A DNA stretch of 64,000 nucleotides from contig NC_090179.1 of NCBI RefSeq assembly GCF_024679245.1, positions 4,469,320 to 4,533,319 on the forward strand, in the 5' to 3' direction. This document shows, piece after piece, positions 26,101 through 41,100 of the stretch. The notes beneath the pieces were generated by a model that was not told the origin of the DNA, ran no database searches, and saw nothing but the letters and a program-made list of their open reading frames with translations. Positions within the stretch are counted from its first letter, which is position 1; every line of letters begins with the position of its first letter. Position numbers and translations under genes: made by a program. The DNA is from Pseudorasbora parva (taxonomy: Eukaryota > Chordata > Actinopteri > Cypriniformes > Gobionidae).

Positions 26101-29100
26101 TATAGGGCTAGGTTGATCACCTTGCAATTAAAATCTAAAATTACTTATTTTTTTAGTCTTTAAAAAAACATTTTTTTCACTGAAGAGTAACTCATTTTAA
26201 CATTTTAAAAGCGTGTGGTGTTGCACTCGCAGTATATATGCGGCACGTAGCCTGTGAGTGCAACACCACGCGCTCTGATGTTGATGTGAATAGTAAGGCT
26301 AAGCAGAATAAGTACTTAATGTAATGTAATTAATAATTAATGTAATGATGATAATAATAATAACTATGATCATAATATTTTCATTTAATAATGATTTTTA
26401 AAAAAATTATATTCATGGGGAGTGAGCCAAATATCGCCTTGAAATCGCCAACAGCTTCAGCTTTCGGCGATCTCTCTGCCTATCGTCGATACACGATACT
26501 ATCGTCTATCGGCACAACACTAATGGGAATCCAAGTCTTTAACAGTGTAAAGAGCTCAGTATGCAGGAAACAGCAGTTCACCCCCCCTTTAACTTTAATC
26601 GGCCTTTAAAAAAATGTATATACTATTCAAAGTTTTATCTTCACTATAAATATAATAGTGATGTCTTCCGAGGCCTTTTTTTTAAACCACATTTGGTAGT
26701 TGTCTGTTAGCTGTAAGAGGATCTTGCATGTCTTCCGGTCCAGGAGGAGGCGTTGTTGAGACGGCAGCAGGAGCAGCTGGCTGTGCTGCAGGAGCTGGAG
26801 GAGAGGCGGTGTGAGCTCGAGCGGCGCTTGAGAGAGACTCAGCAGATGAACAGGACGCTGCAGGACGCCACTCAGATTCGGGAGAGCGCAGGGCTTCCTG
26901 AGCCGCCTCCAGAGGTGCGTCTCTTCACAGAAAGGCTTCCCAAACGCGTGTGGGTCGTGCAGTGTTGAAAATATATTTCTGTACATTAGGGATGCACCGA
27001 TACCGATACCGGTATCTGGTATCGGCCTCGATACCACATTTTCGAAAGTACTCGTACTCGTTAAAAGTCCCCCGATACCGGGGACGATACCATGGTCTGA
27101 GAAATGTCTATGCTTGAGCGGCGTGTAAGGGGTTAATCACAGGTGCCGAGTGCCCGCCCCCAGGCCCGGCTACAGCTCAGAGCGGGGAGAAGGCGAGACG
27201 AGACAAGATACGTCAGCAGTGTGGAACTATTTCAAAGTGCATGAATACGACAAAACAAAGGCGGACTGCAAATTGTGCTCAAGGAAATTGTCCAGAGGAG
27301 GCTCAAAAGGTAGTGCATTTAGTACAAAGTAATGAGTACAAAGAGTTTACCCACGCTTCTAAACCAACACAACCCACACATCAGCAAACTCTTGCAAGAC
27401 GAGAGAAAATGTCCAGAGACAATCCACGTGCTGTGAAAATAACACAGGCAATCATCGAGTAGCCCCGTGTCACTAATTAGCCCAACCTCCCAGTGGATAG
27501 ACGAGAGTTTCACGCTGCAACAAGCCATATTACATGCGAAACAATTCCGCAGAATTTATATACTTTTATGAAAGAAATACTTGAGTTGCACTGTAACTGT
27601 TTATTTTTTTTTTTAAATAATTATTTATTCTGTAATATGTTGCATACAACATGCTTTTCATTTTAAATAAATGTTCTTAATTCCAAACTAGTCCCTTGTT
27701 TTTAAAGTAAAGCTGTTACCTGTAAATTTAAATCATGTTTTTTTTAAGTACTCTGTATCGGTATCGGCGAGTACTGAAATGCAAGTACTCGTACTTGTAC
27801 TCGTTTTCCAAAAAAGTGGTATCGGTGCATCCCTACTGTACATATAAAAATATGCATTACATTTCAGCAGAAACTTCAAAAAAAAAAACAACTTTCCATA
27901 AAAGTTTGGGAACTGTGAAGTGTAGTTAATGTCCTTAAGTCCGGCTGGGGTCATCTTCAGACCAGGGTCATTCACCACACACCAGTCCGTGGTAAATGTT
28001 GGTGATTTGTGGATTGAAAAGCCTTCTAACTGCATTGATGCAGAAAACAGGAGGGACACTGTGCCACAACAGTGCTGGTTTCATCTGTTTAAATCACGAG
28101 GGCATTTGTGTTTGGCACATGATGCGGTTCCCGTACACTAGAGGCTTCAGGCGGCTGAGCTGTGATGTGAAACTACTGTACCTGAAGGGCTTGTGAAACA
28201 CACAAATGCTCCATGAGGGTCTCTACACTTGAACTGAGCTCAGTCATCATTCACCTCAATGCTCTGATCAGGGCCGGCCCACCGCCGTTAAGTTCATCCA
28301 CAGCCCGAACTTCAAAAGGATGAGTCCAAACAAAATCAGGAATCTTTAAAATCACATTTACACTTGTTCTGAAACCTCTGCTCCAAGCTCAATCTCCGTG
28401 TGCTGTTAGTGGTCATGTTCGAGACTGGTCAGCGAGTAAACACATTTGTTCTGAGCTCACACTGCGCAATTTAAATAAAAAAATATTTGAGCTGAGGCAG
28501 AGCTAATGTTCAAACAACTCTAGTAACACGGTTTCGTTTCGCTTTTGCACGTTTGTTTCTCATAAGATTTGATTGCTGGTAAGTGGTACCTTTTTGTTGC
28601 TTGTTTCACTCATGGTTTACTGCATCTCCATGCCTAAAATGTAGGGATGCACCGAATCCAGATTTTTGAGGTTCGGCCGAATACCGAATCCACTGGTTAA
28701 GATTCTGCCGAATCTGAAACCGAATACCGAATCCAACTCCCATCCTCAGTCCATTATCACAGTAAACACATTAATGACATAAACAACGTCCACAGCAGTG
28801 GATTTTTAATTTAATTTTAATTTTTAAAAAAAGGCAACATTATGCCAGGATGACTGTGCCGTATTGCTGTCTGTAGATTCCTTCATGCACAAAAAAAACA
28901 GTTCACCAGTGCTCATATATTATCAGCATCAGTTTTCCGAGAGAAACAGCAGCCGTCCCACTCCGAGAGAAACAATTCGGGTCAAGACGACGCTATCACG
29001 CATGCAGTATCTCAGCTCACCGGTTCTCACAGCAAAACATGTCTCAGTTCAGTGAACTGTTGGAGTTACAACATATACTTCAAGATATTAGTCTATTTCT

Positions 29101-32100
29101 AGTCTGAGGGACTGTCACTCATGTCAGAAAGTGAGTAACTATAGTAACTTCAGCGCTGATTTGAGACGCGAACCGTTTAAAACGATACCGTCCGATTTGG
29201 TGAACTGGTTCGACCGGATCACTAAAAAGATACGGTTAAAAAGAACGATTCGTTCGCGAACTGGACATCCAGCGGCTATTGTTTAGGGTTTATGCCACCA
29301 CGAGACAAATCGGCATTGCAAATTGAACATAAAGCTCGACTTGTGATTTGTAAATAATGTGTGGCGGGTCACATGTAATGTATTTTAATAGCTGACCTGC
29401 GGGCTGTTTGAAATTCATCCCTGATTTTTACAGTTTTACACGCACTGAAGCATTTGGATTGAGCGGTATTACACTATAAACACCAAGCACCAAAAGTCAC
29501 TGGATAAGATGTAACCTTTCCCTCAGCTCATAGTGAAATCTTGTGTCTGCACAGGTGGACTCTGATGACCCAAACACGCAGAGACTCCATCAGTACCAGC
29601 AGAGACTCCTTCAGCAGAACAGGTCAGACCGGATAGAGGCACTAAAGCAGTCGTGCACCTGATTACAGTTCGGTACTGAAATTATACAAATGTGACGATA
29701 CCAGGATTTCCCTCTAGCATTTTAAGCTGTTGAACAGATTCTTAAAGGTCTCTGATTGGCCGTTGTGTTCACGTGCTCAACATACATGTCTACAATGATC
29801 AACACTCTTCACACAGTAGCCGTTGAAAGCAGGCACCTATCAGCAGATCCGTCTATCAGCGGATATATTAGGAATCCGCTGATAGACCTCCCTTTTAAAC
29901 GCGTGTGCGTGTGTAAGCGTGCGGTGAAGAGCGTTGATCATTGTAGCCAATCACAGACATGTACAGTGCCTTGCAAAAGTATTCGGCCCCCTTGAACTTT
30001 GTGACCTTTTGCCACATTTCAGGCTTCAAACGTAAAGATATAAAACTGTAATTTTTTGTGAAGAATCAACAACAAGTGGGACACAGTCATGAAGTGGAAC
30101 AAAATTTAATTGGATATTTCAGACTTTTTTAATAAATCAAAAAATTATTCGGCCCCCTTAAGTTAATACTTTGTAGCGCCACCTTTTGCTGTGATTACAG
30201 CTGTAAGTCGCTTGGGGTATGTCTTTATCAGTTTTGCACATCGAGAGACTGAAATGTTTGCCCATTCCTCCTGCAGAACAGCTGGAGCTCAGTGAGGTTG
30301 GATGGAGAGCGATTGTGAACAGCAGTTTTCAGTTCTTTCCACAGATTCTCGATTGCATTCAGGTCTGGGCTTTGACTTGGCCATTCTAGCACCTGGATAT
30401 GGTTATTTTTGAACCATCCCATTGTAGATTTTGCTTTATGTTTTGGATCATTGTCTTGTTGGAAGACAAATCTCCGTCTCAGTCTCAGGTCTTTTGCAGA
30501 CTCCATCAGGTTTTCTTCCAGAATGGTCCTGTATTTGGCTCCATCCATCTTCCCATCAAGTTTAACCATCTTCCCTGTCCCTGCTGAAGAAAAGCAGCCC
30601 CACACCACGATGCTGCCGCCACCATGTTTGACAGTGGGGATGGTGTGTTCAGGGTGATGCGCTGTGTTGCTTTTACGCCAAACATAACGTTTTGCATTGT
30701 TGCCAAAAAGTTAAATTTTGGTTTCATCTGACCAGAGCAGCTTCTTCCACATGTTTGGTGTGTCTCCCAGGTGGCTTGTGCCAAACTTTAAACAACACTT
30801 TTTATGGATATCTTAAAGAAATGGCTTTCTTCTTGCCACTCTTCCAGAAAGGCCAGATTTGTGCAGTATCCGACTGATTGTTGTCCTATGGACAGAGTCT
30901 TCCACCTCAGCTGTAGATCTCTGCAGTTCATCCAGAGTGATCATGGGCCTCTTGGCTGCATCTCTGATCAGTCTTCTCCTTGTATGAGCTGAAAGTTTAG
31001 AGGGACGGCCAGGTCTTGGTCGATTTGCAGTGGTCTGACACTCCTTCAATTTCAATATTATCGCTTGCACAGTGCTCCTTGGGATGTTTAAAGCTTGAGA
31101 AATCTTTTTGTATCCAAATCCGGCTTTAAGCTTCTCCACAACAGTATCTCGGACCTGCCTGGTGTGTTCCTTGTTCTTCATGATGCTCTCTGCGCTTTAA
31201 ACGGACCTCTGAGATGATCACAGTGCAGGTGCATTTATACGGAGACTTGATTACACACAGATGGATTCTCTTTATCATCATTAGTCTTTTAGGTCAACAT
31301 TGGATCATTCAGAGATCCTCACTGAACTTCTGGAGAGAGTTTGCTGCACTGAAAGTAAAGGGGCCGAATAATTTTGCACGCCCAATTTTTGATTTAAAAA
31401 AAAAAGTTTGAAATATCCAATAAATTTCATTCCACTTAATGATTGTGTCCCACTTGTTTTTGATTCTTCACAAAAAATTACAGTTTCATATCATTATGTT
31501 TGAAGCCTGAAATGTGGCAAAATGTTGCAAAGTTCAAGGGGGCCGAATAGTTTCGCAAGGCACTGTATGTTGAGCACGTGAACACAATGGCCAATCAGAG
31601 GAGTTTAGGAATCCGTTCAATATCTGTTGTCGTCACATTTTTATAATTGCAGTGCTGCGTTTAGTGTTGTAGACGGTGCTTTGACAGCTCTACATGTGCT
31701 GCAGCAGATGTGTGATGCTGTGCTTGCGCTCTTTTCCACAGGCTTCATAAGAAGAGTGTTGAGGAAGCCCGTCGACGACTGCAGGAATATCAGCACACTC
31801 TGAAATTACGCTACGCCATGGGCAGCACAACAGCGGTGCGAGCGGTTCCCCAGCACCCCTCTGTGGTCTCTGACGCCATCGGTGACGGGACACGCTCTGC
31901 TCCTCCTCAAATCTTCAACCCTGAGGCTGATGCCCCGCGCACAGGAGCAGAGCCTGCTACTCAACTTACAGCTCACAGTCAGCCACAGGTTAGGGCTCGA
32001 TTGCACTCGCGCCACCATTATCATCACACGCCTCGGGTTATTGACTAATGATATCTCAATTTTATCGATAACGATTATTGGATAAAGCATTATAACGATT

Positions 32101-35100
32101 TGTACCTTTTTTATAAAGGCAACCTAATTTTATGCATGCATAATTCTTTGTCAAATTTTAACTAATAGATTACATTCTATTAAGACGCAATAGTGTTACC
32201 AATCAAATTAAATCTATATCAAACTGACAAAATGAATAACCTGTTTTAAACATGAAACATTGAATACTGATTTTTTAAATGATTTATAACCTGAAAAGAT
32301 ACTTTAAATGTGAAATTAAAACCGCCAGTAGGTGGCAGTGAGTCATTGAGATTCAACCAAATCATTCAAATGGCCGATTCGTTCATGAACGAAGCATTTT
32401 ACTGTCTTAATGAGTGAGTCGTTGAATCATTCATTTAAACAATTTGTTCGTTCAGTAAGGAAACACCAGCTGTGTGTTGTTTAGAGATGCCCAGCAGTGC
32501 TTTGGCTTTGTTTTGAACTATTGGCGAAACGGAGCAAAAACGGGCAATATAGCCATCTAAAATGCAATTAGTTGTTTAGTAAACTTGTAAAAATTCAGTA
32601 TCACATTTGTTTTCATGTTGATATCTGGAGAATAACGACACACTTCGTGTGAACTATATTAAATTATATAAATATAAAGTGTGTATAGGAGCATTTGTTA
32701 CCTTATCCTGAATTGTGGGAGCATTTTAGCTTTTTAATAGAATAAATCAAGCAGTGAAAGCATGCGCGTACTAGTCTAACCTACATTACAAGCAGTGTAT
32801 GTGTGCGCTGGGTGTGAGGGACGTACTCGACTAATGCCAGCCCACACATCATTAAAACCACTGTTAGGATATTATCTCAGGCGATGTATATCGCACACCC
32901 CTATATACGCCCGCTTCACTGCATCTGTTCCCACAGCAGGCTCTCCACAGCCCAGCAGCACCCATGGGGCTGGATTCGAGCCGCCCCTCGGCCCTCTCAG
33001 AAGGGCCTCCAGAGGATGGGCAGGAAGGCTGTGTTCCTCTTCCTCCTCCTGCTGTGGTTCTGGAGCTCCTGCGCAGCCGGCTGCCTCATCGAGCTGCACC
33101 TTCCCCAGTCCAGAGGGAGGCGGAGGCGGGACAGGAGATGGAGAGGAGGCACATGAGGAGACAGAGAGACGCCCTTCAGGCCCTCATCACCGCAGACGCA
33201 CAGGTTAGTGATGCGCGGGCCGGCTTTTTTCCCGCTTTTATGAAATTAGCACGCCCGCCCCAGCCTGCACCGCACCACTATATATATTTTTACAACCCGC
33301 CTGCACACGCGACCATTAACAGGGTATCCGCGGGGTCTTGAAAAGTCTTAAAAGGTGATAAATCAATTTTGGGAAAATTAAGACCCTTATAAAGTATTAA
33401 AAAGTCTTATCACGGCTTCATAAAGTCTTAAATTTTGAAAGTATTTTGTTCAAGCTTTGTCAAGAGTTTGACTCCAAAAAGTATTTATGAATATATTTAT
33501 TTTCATCCCCATAAGTGTTAAAAAACAACGGGGCGCTCAGTCTGAGATCGGCTCGGAGCGCGTGCGCCAGGGATGGAAATTAGCACCGCCACCAGCCAAA
33601 TGCGGCTGATTTTGAGTTGTGGCGGGTAAACTCGCTTCACCTACCGAGCTGTTTCACCTCTTTGTAAACTTTGTTCAATGCATGCAAGTGCTGGCGTATG
33701 TGCGCATATGACCAGTCGTTTTCTCCGTCATCACTCGCGTGAAGACGCGCTGTGAGACTCGCGCGCGCGCTGAGAGAAGATCTGACGCTGTGCATCATCC
33801 GAGAGCGCGCGCTCGTCTCACAGCGAGCAAATACTGAGTTCTCTTTCAAGTCTTGTGCTTAAACGGACAAACTCACACAAGAAGTATGTCAACATGTCCA
33901 TCTTGATGAATATCCTAGCAGACATAGTCTGAATATGCCTTAAGTGAACTCTATAGTATGCACAGTCGAGAAAGACGAGCATATCCCTGCCTCAGGTCTT
34001 AAAGGCGCAGTAGCCTTTACTGCTGCTGATTGATGTCCTTATATTCAGTTTGACATTAAACAATGCTCTTGATTGAATAGCTTTTGTAAGTTTAATAAGG
34101 ATTAATCTTTCATTTAAACAGTTAAATATGCAGTTATTTTACATTTTGATTACTTTATTCAAGTTCTGTACCTTTCTGCAGGCCAGTAGGCCGGTACATT
34201 ATTATTTAATGTACACATGAGTGAAGTCGAGTTAAACATTCTAGTTTGAATTTTATTTTTCGTTTTTTTTCGGCTTTGGTTTCTTCTTTTTTTGTTTCGG
34301 CCAAGAATTGTGATTTCGGTGCATCCCTACTGACAATGTTCTGCTCTGTGTGTTGTCAACACGCTTCAAAGATGCCAACACGAATAGTTTAATTCTTGGG
34401 ACTAAAACCATAAAACTGGAAGCCATAAAAGACCACAAATCATCGTGAAAATGTCAGTATTTCATTGAGACTTGAGATTAAATAAACTGCTTAAGAATTG
34501 TAGAGCTTGTAGTATTAATTTGTTAAAAACAAAAAAGTGGCTGGTAAAAACATTGAGTGGTAGACTTTGAAAAAAGTTAATTTCCATTCCTGGCGAGCGC
34601 CGTCTACGGGTGACGTCACGTATTTTGCGAAATGCGCAGTTAGGTAATGTGTCGCCCTCCATACGTTGTAAAACAGATATGCAATATAAACAATACAAAA
34701 CTGGCCTACGATAGAGATTTTAAGTCTGCATTCGACTACAACTGTTTATTAAAGGTTTGTTGCCGATTAGAACTTGAAGTGCGATGAGGTCTTAAAATAT
34801 TTTGAGAAGGTCTTTAAAAAGTCTTAAAAAGGTATTGAAATTAACTTCAGGATTCCTGCATATACCCTGATTAAATAGACATACTAGGCATTGTAATGTA
34901 AACAAATTATTTTAGCCTGAAAGTGCTTGGAAACATTGTGCCCTGTAAACGAATATAAACCATAAATCCGGCCATACTATGATCTTGTTTATCAACCAGA
35001 TAATGATAAACATTTTCAACATTTACAAAGCACTCACCTCTTCTATCTCGGCAACTTCTTCACTATCATTCTCCCACTCACTAAACTCACTTATCTTTTA

Positions 35101-38100
35101 CTCGCTTGGCTGGCTAGCAGGAGCTGCTTGGCTCGCCGCTTTCGTGACGCGTCATGTGACGCCAAAGGTTTGGGGACATCACGCAAGTTACGTTGCTATG
35201 GCCGTCGTATTGTAACCTTATCAAAGAACCTAATAAAATATGAAATACATATTCCCAAATGTTTAATATAGGCTATAAGGACTTACATGCAACATACATA
35301 TATTTTTTTTATTTTGTTTTTATTTTATTTGAATCTGCTCCTTCTGGAGCCTGTCCCTAGTGGCCAGTTGAGGAATTGCAGTTAAAGACACTTCTGTATG
35401 GGCTTGAACAGAAACAACTGGGGGAGGTGACACTTGGTTTCAAATAATAAACTCTTATCAGCTTTTTTTTAAGAAAGATTTTGGTGTTTTATATAATAAT
35501 AGATCCATATTTTGTCATTTTATAATAATGGATCCAGACACCCTTAAGCGAGCATCATGTAATTAACCCTTACAGTGACCCTCTGTTGCTCTGGTAGGCT
35601 TCAGTGTCCAGCTCTAGTGCCTCTCAGGCGGATCAGATGACTTTGAACACTTTGCTAAATGCCATTGAAGAGGCTAGCAGCCACACCAGACGCCCAACAG
35701 CACCCATCCAGCAGGACGGAGCCACACCGACCCTCCCTAACGGTAAATCGAGTCCTCAGCGGGATTGGAGAGGGTTAAAAATCTATTCCGTTACAGTCAC
35801 AAATGATTCATGTAAAAGATATGAAAGTATGTGGTAATCCAATCACCACAATTAGAAAGTAATGTAATCTGATTACTTCTGGATTCCTTCAAGGTCACAA
35901 ATGTAAATAGAGTAAAAAGCAATATTTAGGAGAGACTGTTGAACATATGTGCTCTGATTTAGATATCTGCACCCAATCATCACAGTACAATTGTTACGCT
36001 TGATATGGTAACATATTACACTGAAGTTTAATCAACATTTAGCTTAAAGTTTAAGTTCTTTGACCGAATTGCATTTCCGTTATAGCCTGAACACAGGCTT
36101 TACTCCATTCAAACATAAATTATCACAAGAAATGAAATGCATTAATTAGGGCTGGGTAAAAAATATCCATTTCTCAAATTTAATTGATTTTCATTTTTAT
36201 GAACCGATATCAATTCTTAAATCCCATTGGTCATCCTGGTTTCAGTTGATGAATGAACGGGAAATTGTAGCGTGTCTCCCATCCAATAAATAGCAATGAT
36301 CATTGTTCTTTGTTTTGGTTACTTTTGATATGAAACAAGGTCTCAGATTTCAAATTACATCCAATTTATTACAAAATTCAAAAACATGAATACCGTTTTG
36401 GTGCGGTGGCGTGAGATCACTCAAGAGAAGTGGCACATGAACAGATCTTCTCTTACTACAGTAGACTACAACTGACTCCCATAGTTCATAGCATTAGTTC
36501 AGAGATTTTCTTTCCTTGAGAAAGTTTGCCATGTATTGTACCTGATATATATATATCCAAAATAATTGATATTGAATCGAATCAAAAGCGAATTGAATTG
36601 CAAGCTTGTCAAATACCCCGCGTTCTTCCCAAGCAAAGGCTGGATATAGGATTGATTGATTTTATTGCCATATGAACACTTCCAAGCTCCAAAAGGTAAC
36701 AAAATATGCTTTATTTTTATTCTTTTGTAATTGTTATTCTAATATCAGGAGTTTTATATATCATCGCGACAGGTAGAGATCTATCCATGTTAGAGATGGA
36801 TCCGGGTCGCTGAAGACCCCAATATGTAAGAATGTTTGGCGAAACGGTCATGAATTTAAGGGTTAAATCTGTTATTTCCATCATGTTGGAAAACATTCTT
36901 ATCAGAATCTGTGTGTGTGTGTGTGTGTATTTATTTTAGAAGAATATTAAGCAATATGTTTTTAACTTTGACCACTAGCATATGTTTTCCTTAAAATGAG
37001 AGTTCTGTCTTTATTAAAATCAACACATTAATGATTATCTTTCATCGACCGTCAACCCACCTAAAATTAGGCCTTAGTAAAATGTTGGTCATTACTTGGA
37101 CCGACAGCATTACTGTCATTACTGTCAACTTTACTCATGGAAAAACCTCTCAACTAATGCTGAGAACTATACAAGGGAACCCTGCCTGTTAGCACATTAA
37201 GTCCAAACTATTATATTCGACTGTTAATTATTTTAGTCATTTAAACTTTACTTAATGGGCTTATTAAAATGTACTTCAAATAGTGCAGACATCACTAAGA
37301 GGTAAAGTAAAAAATATAATGAATATGTAATGAAGTGCATATCAAAATGCTCCTCTCGATCAGCAGACTATAAGATTAACACTTGGGATTTAAGAATCAA
37401 TAGTTATGTCGTTGGCCAGCCGTCAGAGCTCCGTTCATCTTCAGACACAGATGAAGATATTAGTGTTGAAATCCGATGGCTCAGAAAGGCCTTCATTGAC
37501 ACCAATGTCATTTCCTCTCTCAAGACCCATAAAGGCACTAAAGACGTCGATACAAAGCCCATCTCACTACAGCGCCTCTACAATCATTTTATGAAGACAT
37601 CAGAGAACAAAATAACGACTAATATAGTGATGATTTCAAAACAAAGATTTGAACGGTTATGAATCAGTGAATCGATTCATGATTCAGATCGCCAATGTCA
37701 CGTGATTTCAGCAGTTTGACACGCGATCCGAATCATGAATCGATTCACTGATTCATAACCATTCAAATCTTTGTTTTGAAATCATCACTATATTGAAATA
37801 TCTTCATCTGTGTCTGAAGATGAACGGAGCTCTGACGGGTGTCCAACCACAGGAGGGAGAGGAATTAATGACAGAATTCACATTGTTGGGTGAACTAACC
37901 CATTAAGATGAAGAACAGCGCGCGCGCACACACAAACACACTAAATGCAGCTGGATGTGTCTTGTAGATGGTGTGTGTGATCCGGCCCCAGTGAATCGTG
38001 GGCGAGTGAAGCCCCCAGTCTCTCGTCCTCCGGCCCGCTTGGCCTTCTCACGGCTGATGGAGCAGCACGAACTCAGTGCTATACAGGAAGTGGACACTCC

Positions 38101-41100
38101 AGTCAACATCAGCCTGGACTCAGGTACGCCAGCACTGCCCTACAAAGGCAAAACTGAAAAATGTCTTTAGAGATTTCATCAGCCGTGAGCTCCAGCCTCA
38201 TGCTGTGTGTCTGATCTCATGCTGGATTGGCTGTTGCAGAGCTGCAGTCTTCTGCTGAAGCGAGCGAGTCCAGCAGTGCCTCTCTGCCGCCGCTCACCTC
38301 TGACGGCAGTCACAGCCCGAGCGAAAGGTCACAGGTCACAGGCCGAACCAGCCGCTTGTCCTGGAGAGAAATGCTCCTGCAGGACTCCACCGCCTCACCA
38401 GGTACGAACCGCTGCTCCGCCGTTTAATCTTTCTACACCCCTTCCCTATGTCAGGGAATTGTGAGACGTTACTACTAGTCACTAATTATTTTGCTGTCAG
38501 AAAGCGATCACAGGGCTCGAATTTCGGCATGATTTTGAATGTTTGCGGACATTTCCTGCATTTCACTTTTAACACATGGGTTATTAATGCACTCCGATTA
38601 TAAAATCAAATCAGTCGTTTTAAAACTTCCTGTGAGACGGTCCATTGAGTTTGAAGCTCTAAAAAAGCAGGTCCATCCATTCTAAACACACTTCACACGA
38701 GTCTGGGGTTAATAAAGGCCTTCTGAAGGGAAATCAATGGGTTTGTGTAAGAAAAATATCCATATTTAAACTCAAAAACACACATAAAGCACATATTGTC
38801 GCACTCGTCTGATTGTCGTCGTCACGCTTCATCTCTCATAACGATTGTTTTCCTTCATCTGCAGCTCCAGCGTGATAGTAAGTTAAGTTTCTACGAATCC
38901 GCTTTTGGACTTCCTGCGAGAGCGCCCTCCTCATATTTAGATGCAAATAAAATGACAGGTCATGCATAGATTATTTTTTGTCTCTGAATTTAAGTCGTGA
39001 TGTATTCACATTGGTTTCTATGTTAATACATTTGACCGTGACGCGTGAAGCGCGCTATCAACCGAGATTAGAGAAGGCTGTCTTTAGCGTCCCTGTTCAC
39101 TTGCCCGCCGCCGCGCAGGGTAACACCGGTTCGAATCCCGTTCGGAGGGGGTCGACTAGCATCGGTGAGACCCAGTAAAAGTGCGGGGGGCTAAAATACA
39201 TTTTATTAAAAGTGAGGGGGACACGTCCCCCACGTAATCTACGCCCATGCACACGGGTCTGGGGTTAATAAAGGTCTTCTGAAGGGAAATCAATGGGTTT
39301 GTGTAAGAAAAATATCCATATTTAAACTCACAAAAAAAAAAGCGTAACTGGCATGAGATGCGTTACACTTTCTGTGTAAGTTGAATACAGAAGGCGGTCT
39401 CCTAATTATTCTGATGAACATGGCTGCTCAAAAAACCTTGTCCATTAGGCTGGTTGATCTCAGAGTACATGTTGACTTGATAAATAATTGACTTAATAAA
39501 ATATAATAATCTTAAAGAAAGTGTATGTAAGATTGTGGCCAAAACTGGTACAGCAGGTATATCCCCTTTCCCCCTCCCCCGGGCTCGAGGTTGCCAGATT
39601 GGCTGCAGGATCAGTTTGTAGATCTGCAGCTGTGGTAACGTGAGCAAATATGGCAGCCCTGATGCCGAAGCACTACTGACTTTGTGATTGGTCGATCGGT
39701 GGAGGGCGGAGCTTTAGGCCAAAAAACAACATAACATCAACATCAGTTGAGGGCTGCAACAACAACTTATAAATGACAATATCCTGGCCGGACTACTGTT
39801 GTCAGTGATATAAGTACACTCACCTAAAGGATTATTAGGAACACCATACTAATACTATGTTTGACCCCCTTTCGCCTTCAGAACTACTTTAAAGGTGCCC
39901 TAGAATGAAAAATGTAATTATCCTTGCCATGGTGAAATAATAAGAGTTCAGTACATGGACATCACATACTGTGAGTCTCAAACACCATTGCCTCCTAATC
40001 TTGTGAATCAAAAACATCACGGAAAAAAAGTGCTTCTCAACATAAACCCAAACGTGACGCAAGCATTGGGGATCATTTATATGCACGCCCCCAACATTTG
40101 CATCTGTCCAAACGTGTGCATTGTCAGGTGGAAATGATGGTACCTGGGACTGCAGATAAACAAACTTCTCTCATGGACACACGTCATGCTCCAGGCTATG
40201 CAGGAGACTTTTCTACCCTTCCCACAGATAAACAATGTCAACAGTCATGGTTGATGTTTATAATCCGATACCACAACAATTTAATTCAAGATCGTTCGTT
40301 TGTTCGGCCCATTTCAAGCAAGCTTCTCTCAGCGTCTTAAACTGAAGAAAGTGGCAATTACAACTGTATTCCTGCAAGCAGTGAGGAGCGATTTATCCAC
40401 TTATGGACTGTTTAAACAATTTCTGATTAAATTGAAAGTTTCTTAGAGAGACCGCATTGTCTAGATAACTCAAGATGCTAGTGCAGTAACAATAGGAAAC
40501 ACCAAGTACCATACCAAACTAAATAGTGTGTCTAATGACAGGGTAATATTATTTTATATTACAAAATACAACCGTAGATACTTTGCTTACAGATCGTTCA
40601 CTCGATCCTTCTCGCAAACGATACCTTTTCCACCATATAAATTAAGACGATATTCATTTGACAAGGCTATTGATTTAGTAAAAATATAAGTTATATATTT
40701 ATATTTTTGAGAACTGAAGTATGGGGTTTTCCTGTGATGTTTTTGCCTATTTGTATTTCAGATTAGGCTACATCACCGCAGCCTACATTGTGACTAACGT
40801 TATATAAACATGCAATATCGTTGACGAAAAAAGACAAGTCTAAAATGTAGACTGAATGACACTTTAAGCAGAACATCTCAAACAGAGATTGCTGAAATGC
40901 AGCTTACTTGTTTATTGGTGTTTTCAGATCGTCCGTGCGAGAGAGAGAGAGCTTACATGAATATGGTTGACAGATTGGACGTGTTAAGATAAAACACCGG
41001 AGAGTATACGTGTTATTTTTTCACAGAAAAGCTCTGTTTGAGGGATTTAATTACTGAAATCTGGCAATCGCACGAACGTGAGCTCTCTCGCGAGCAGATG

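Noticed and set aside
28648..34331. One 5.7-kb hAT insertion from the 28648 left end to the 34331 right end
   Set aside because: It would contain three cep295 exons and other complete elements, with no shared duplication; better as two unrelated fragments.
37330..37662. 110-aa + strand frame as a gene
   Set aside because: It covers half of a foldback repeat seen elsewhere in the window.
39070..39140. tRNA-like B box GGTTCGAATCC
   Set aside because: No A box, anticodon arm or acceptor stem can be folded around it.
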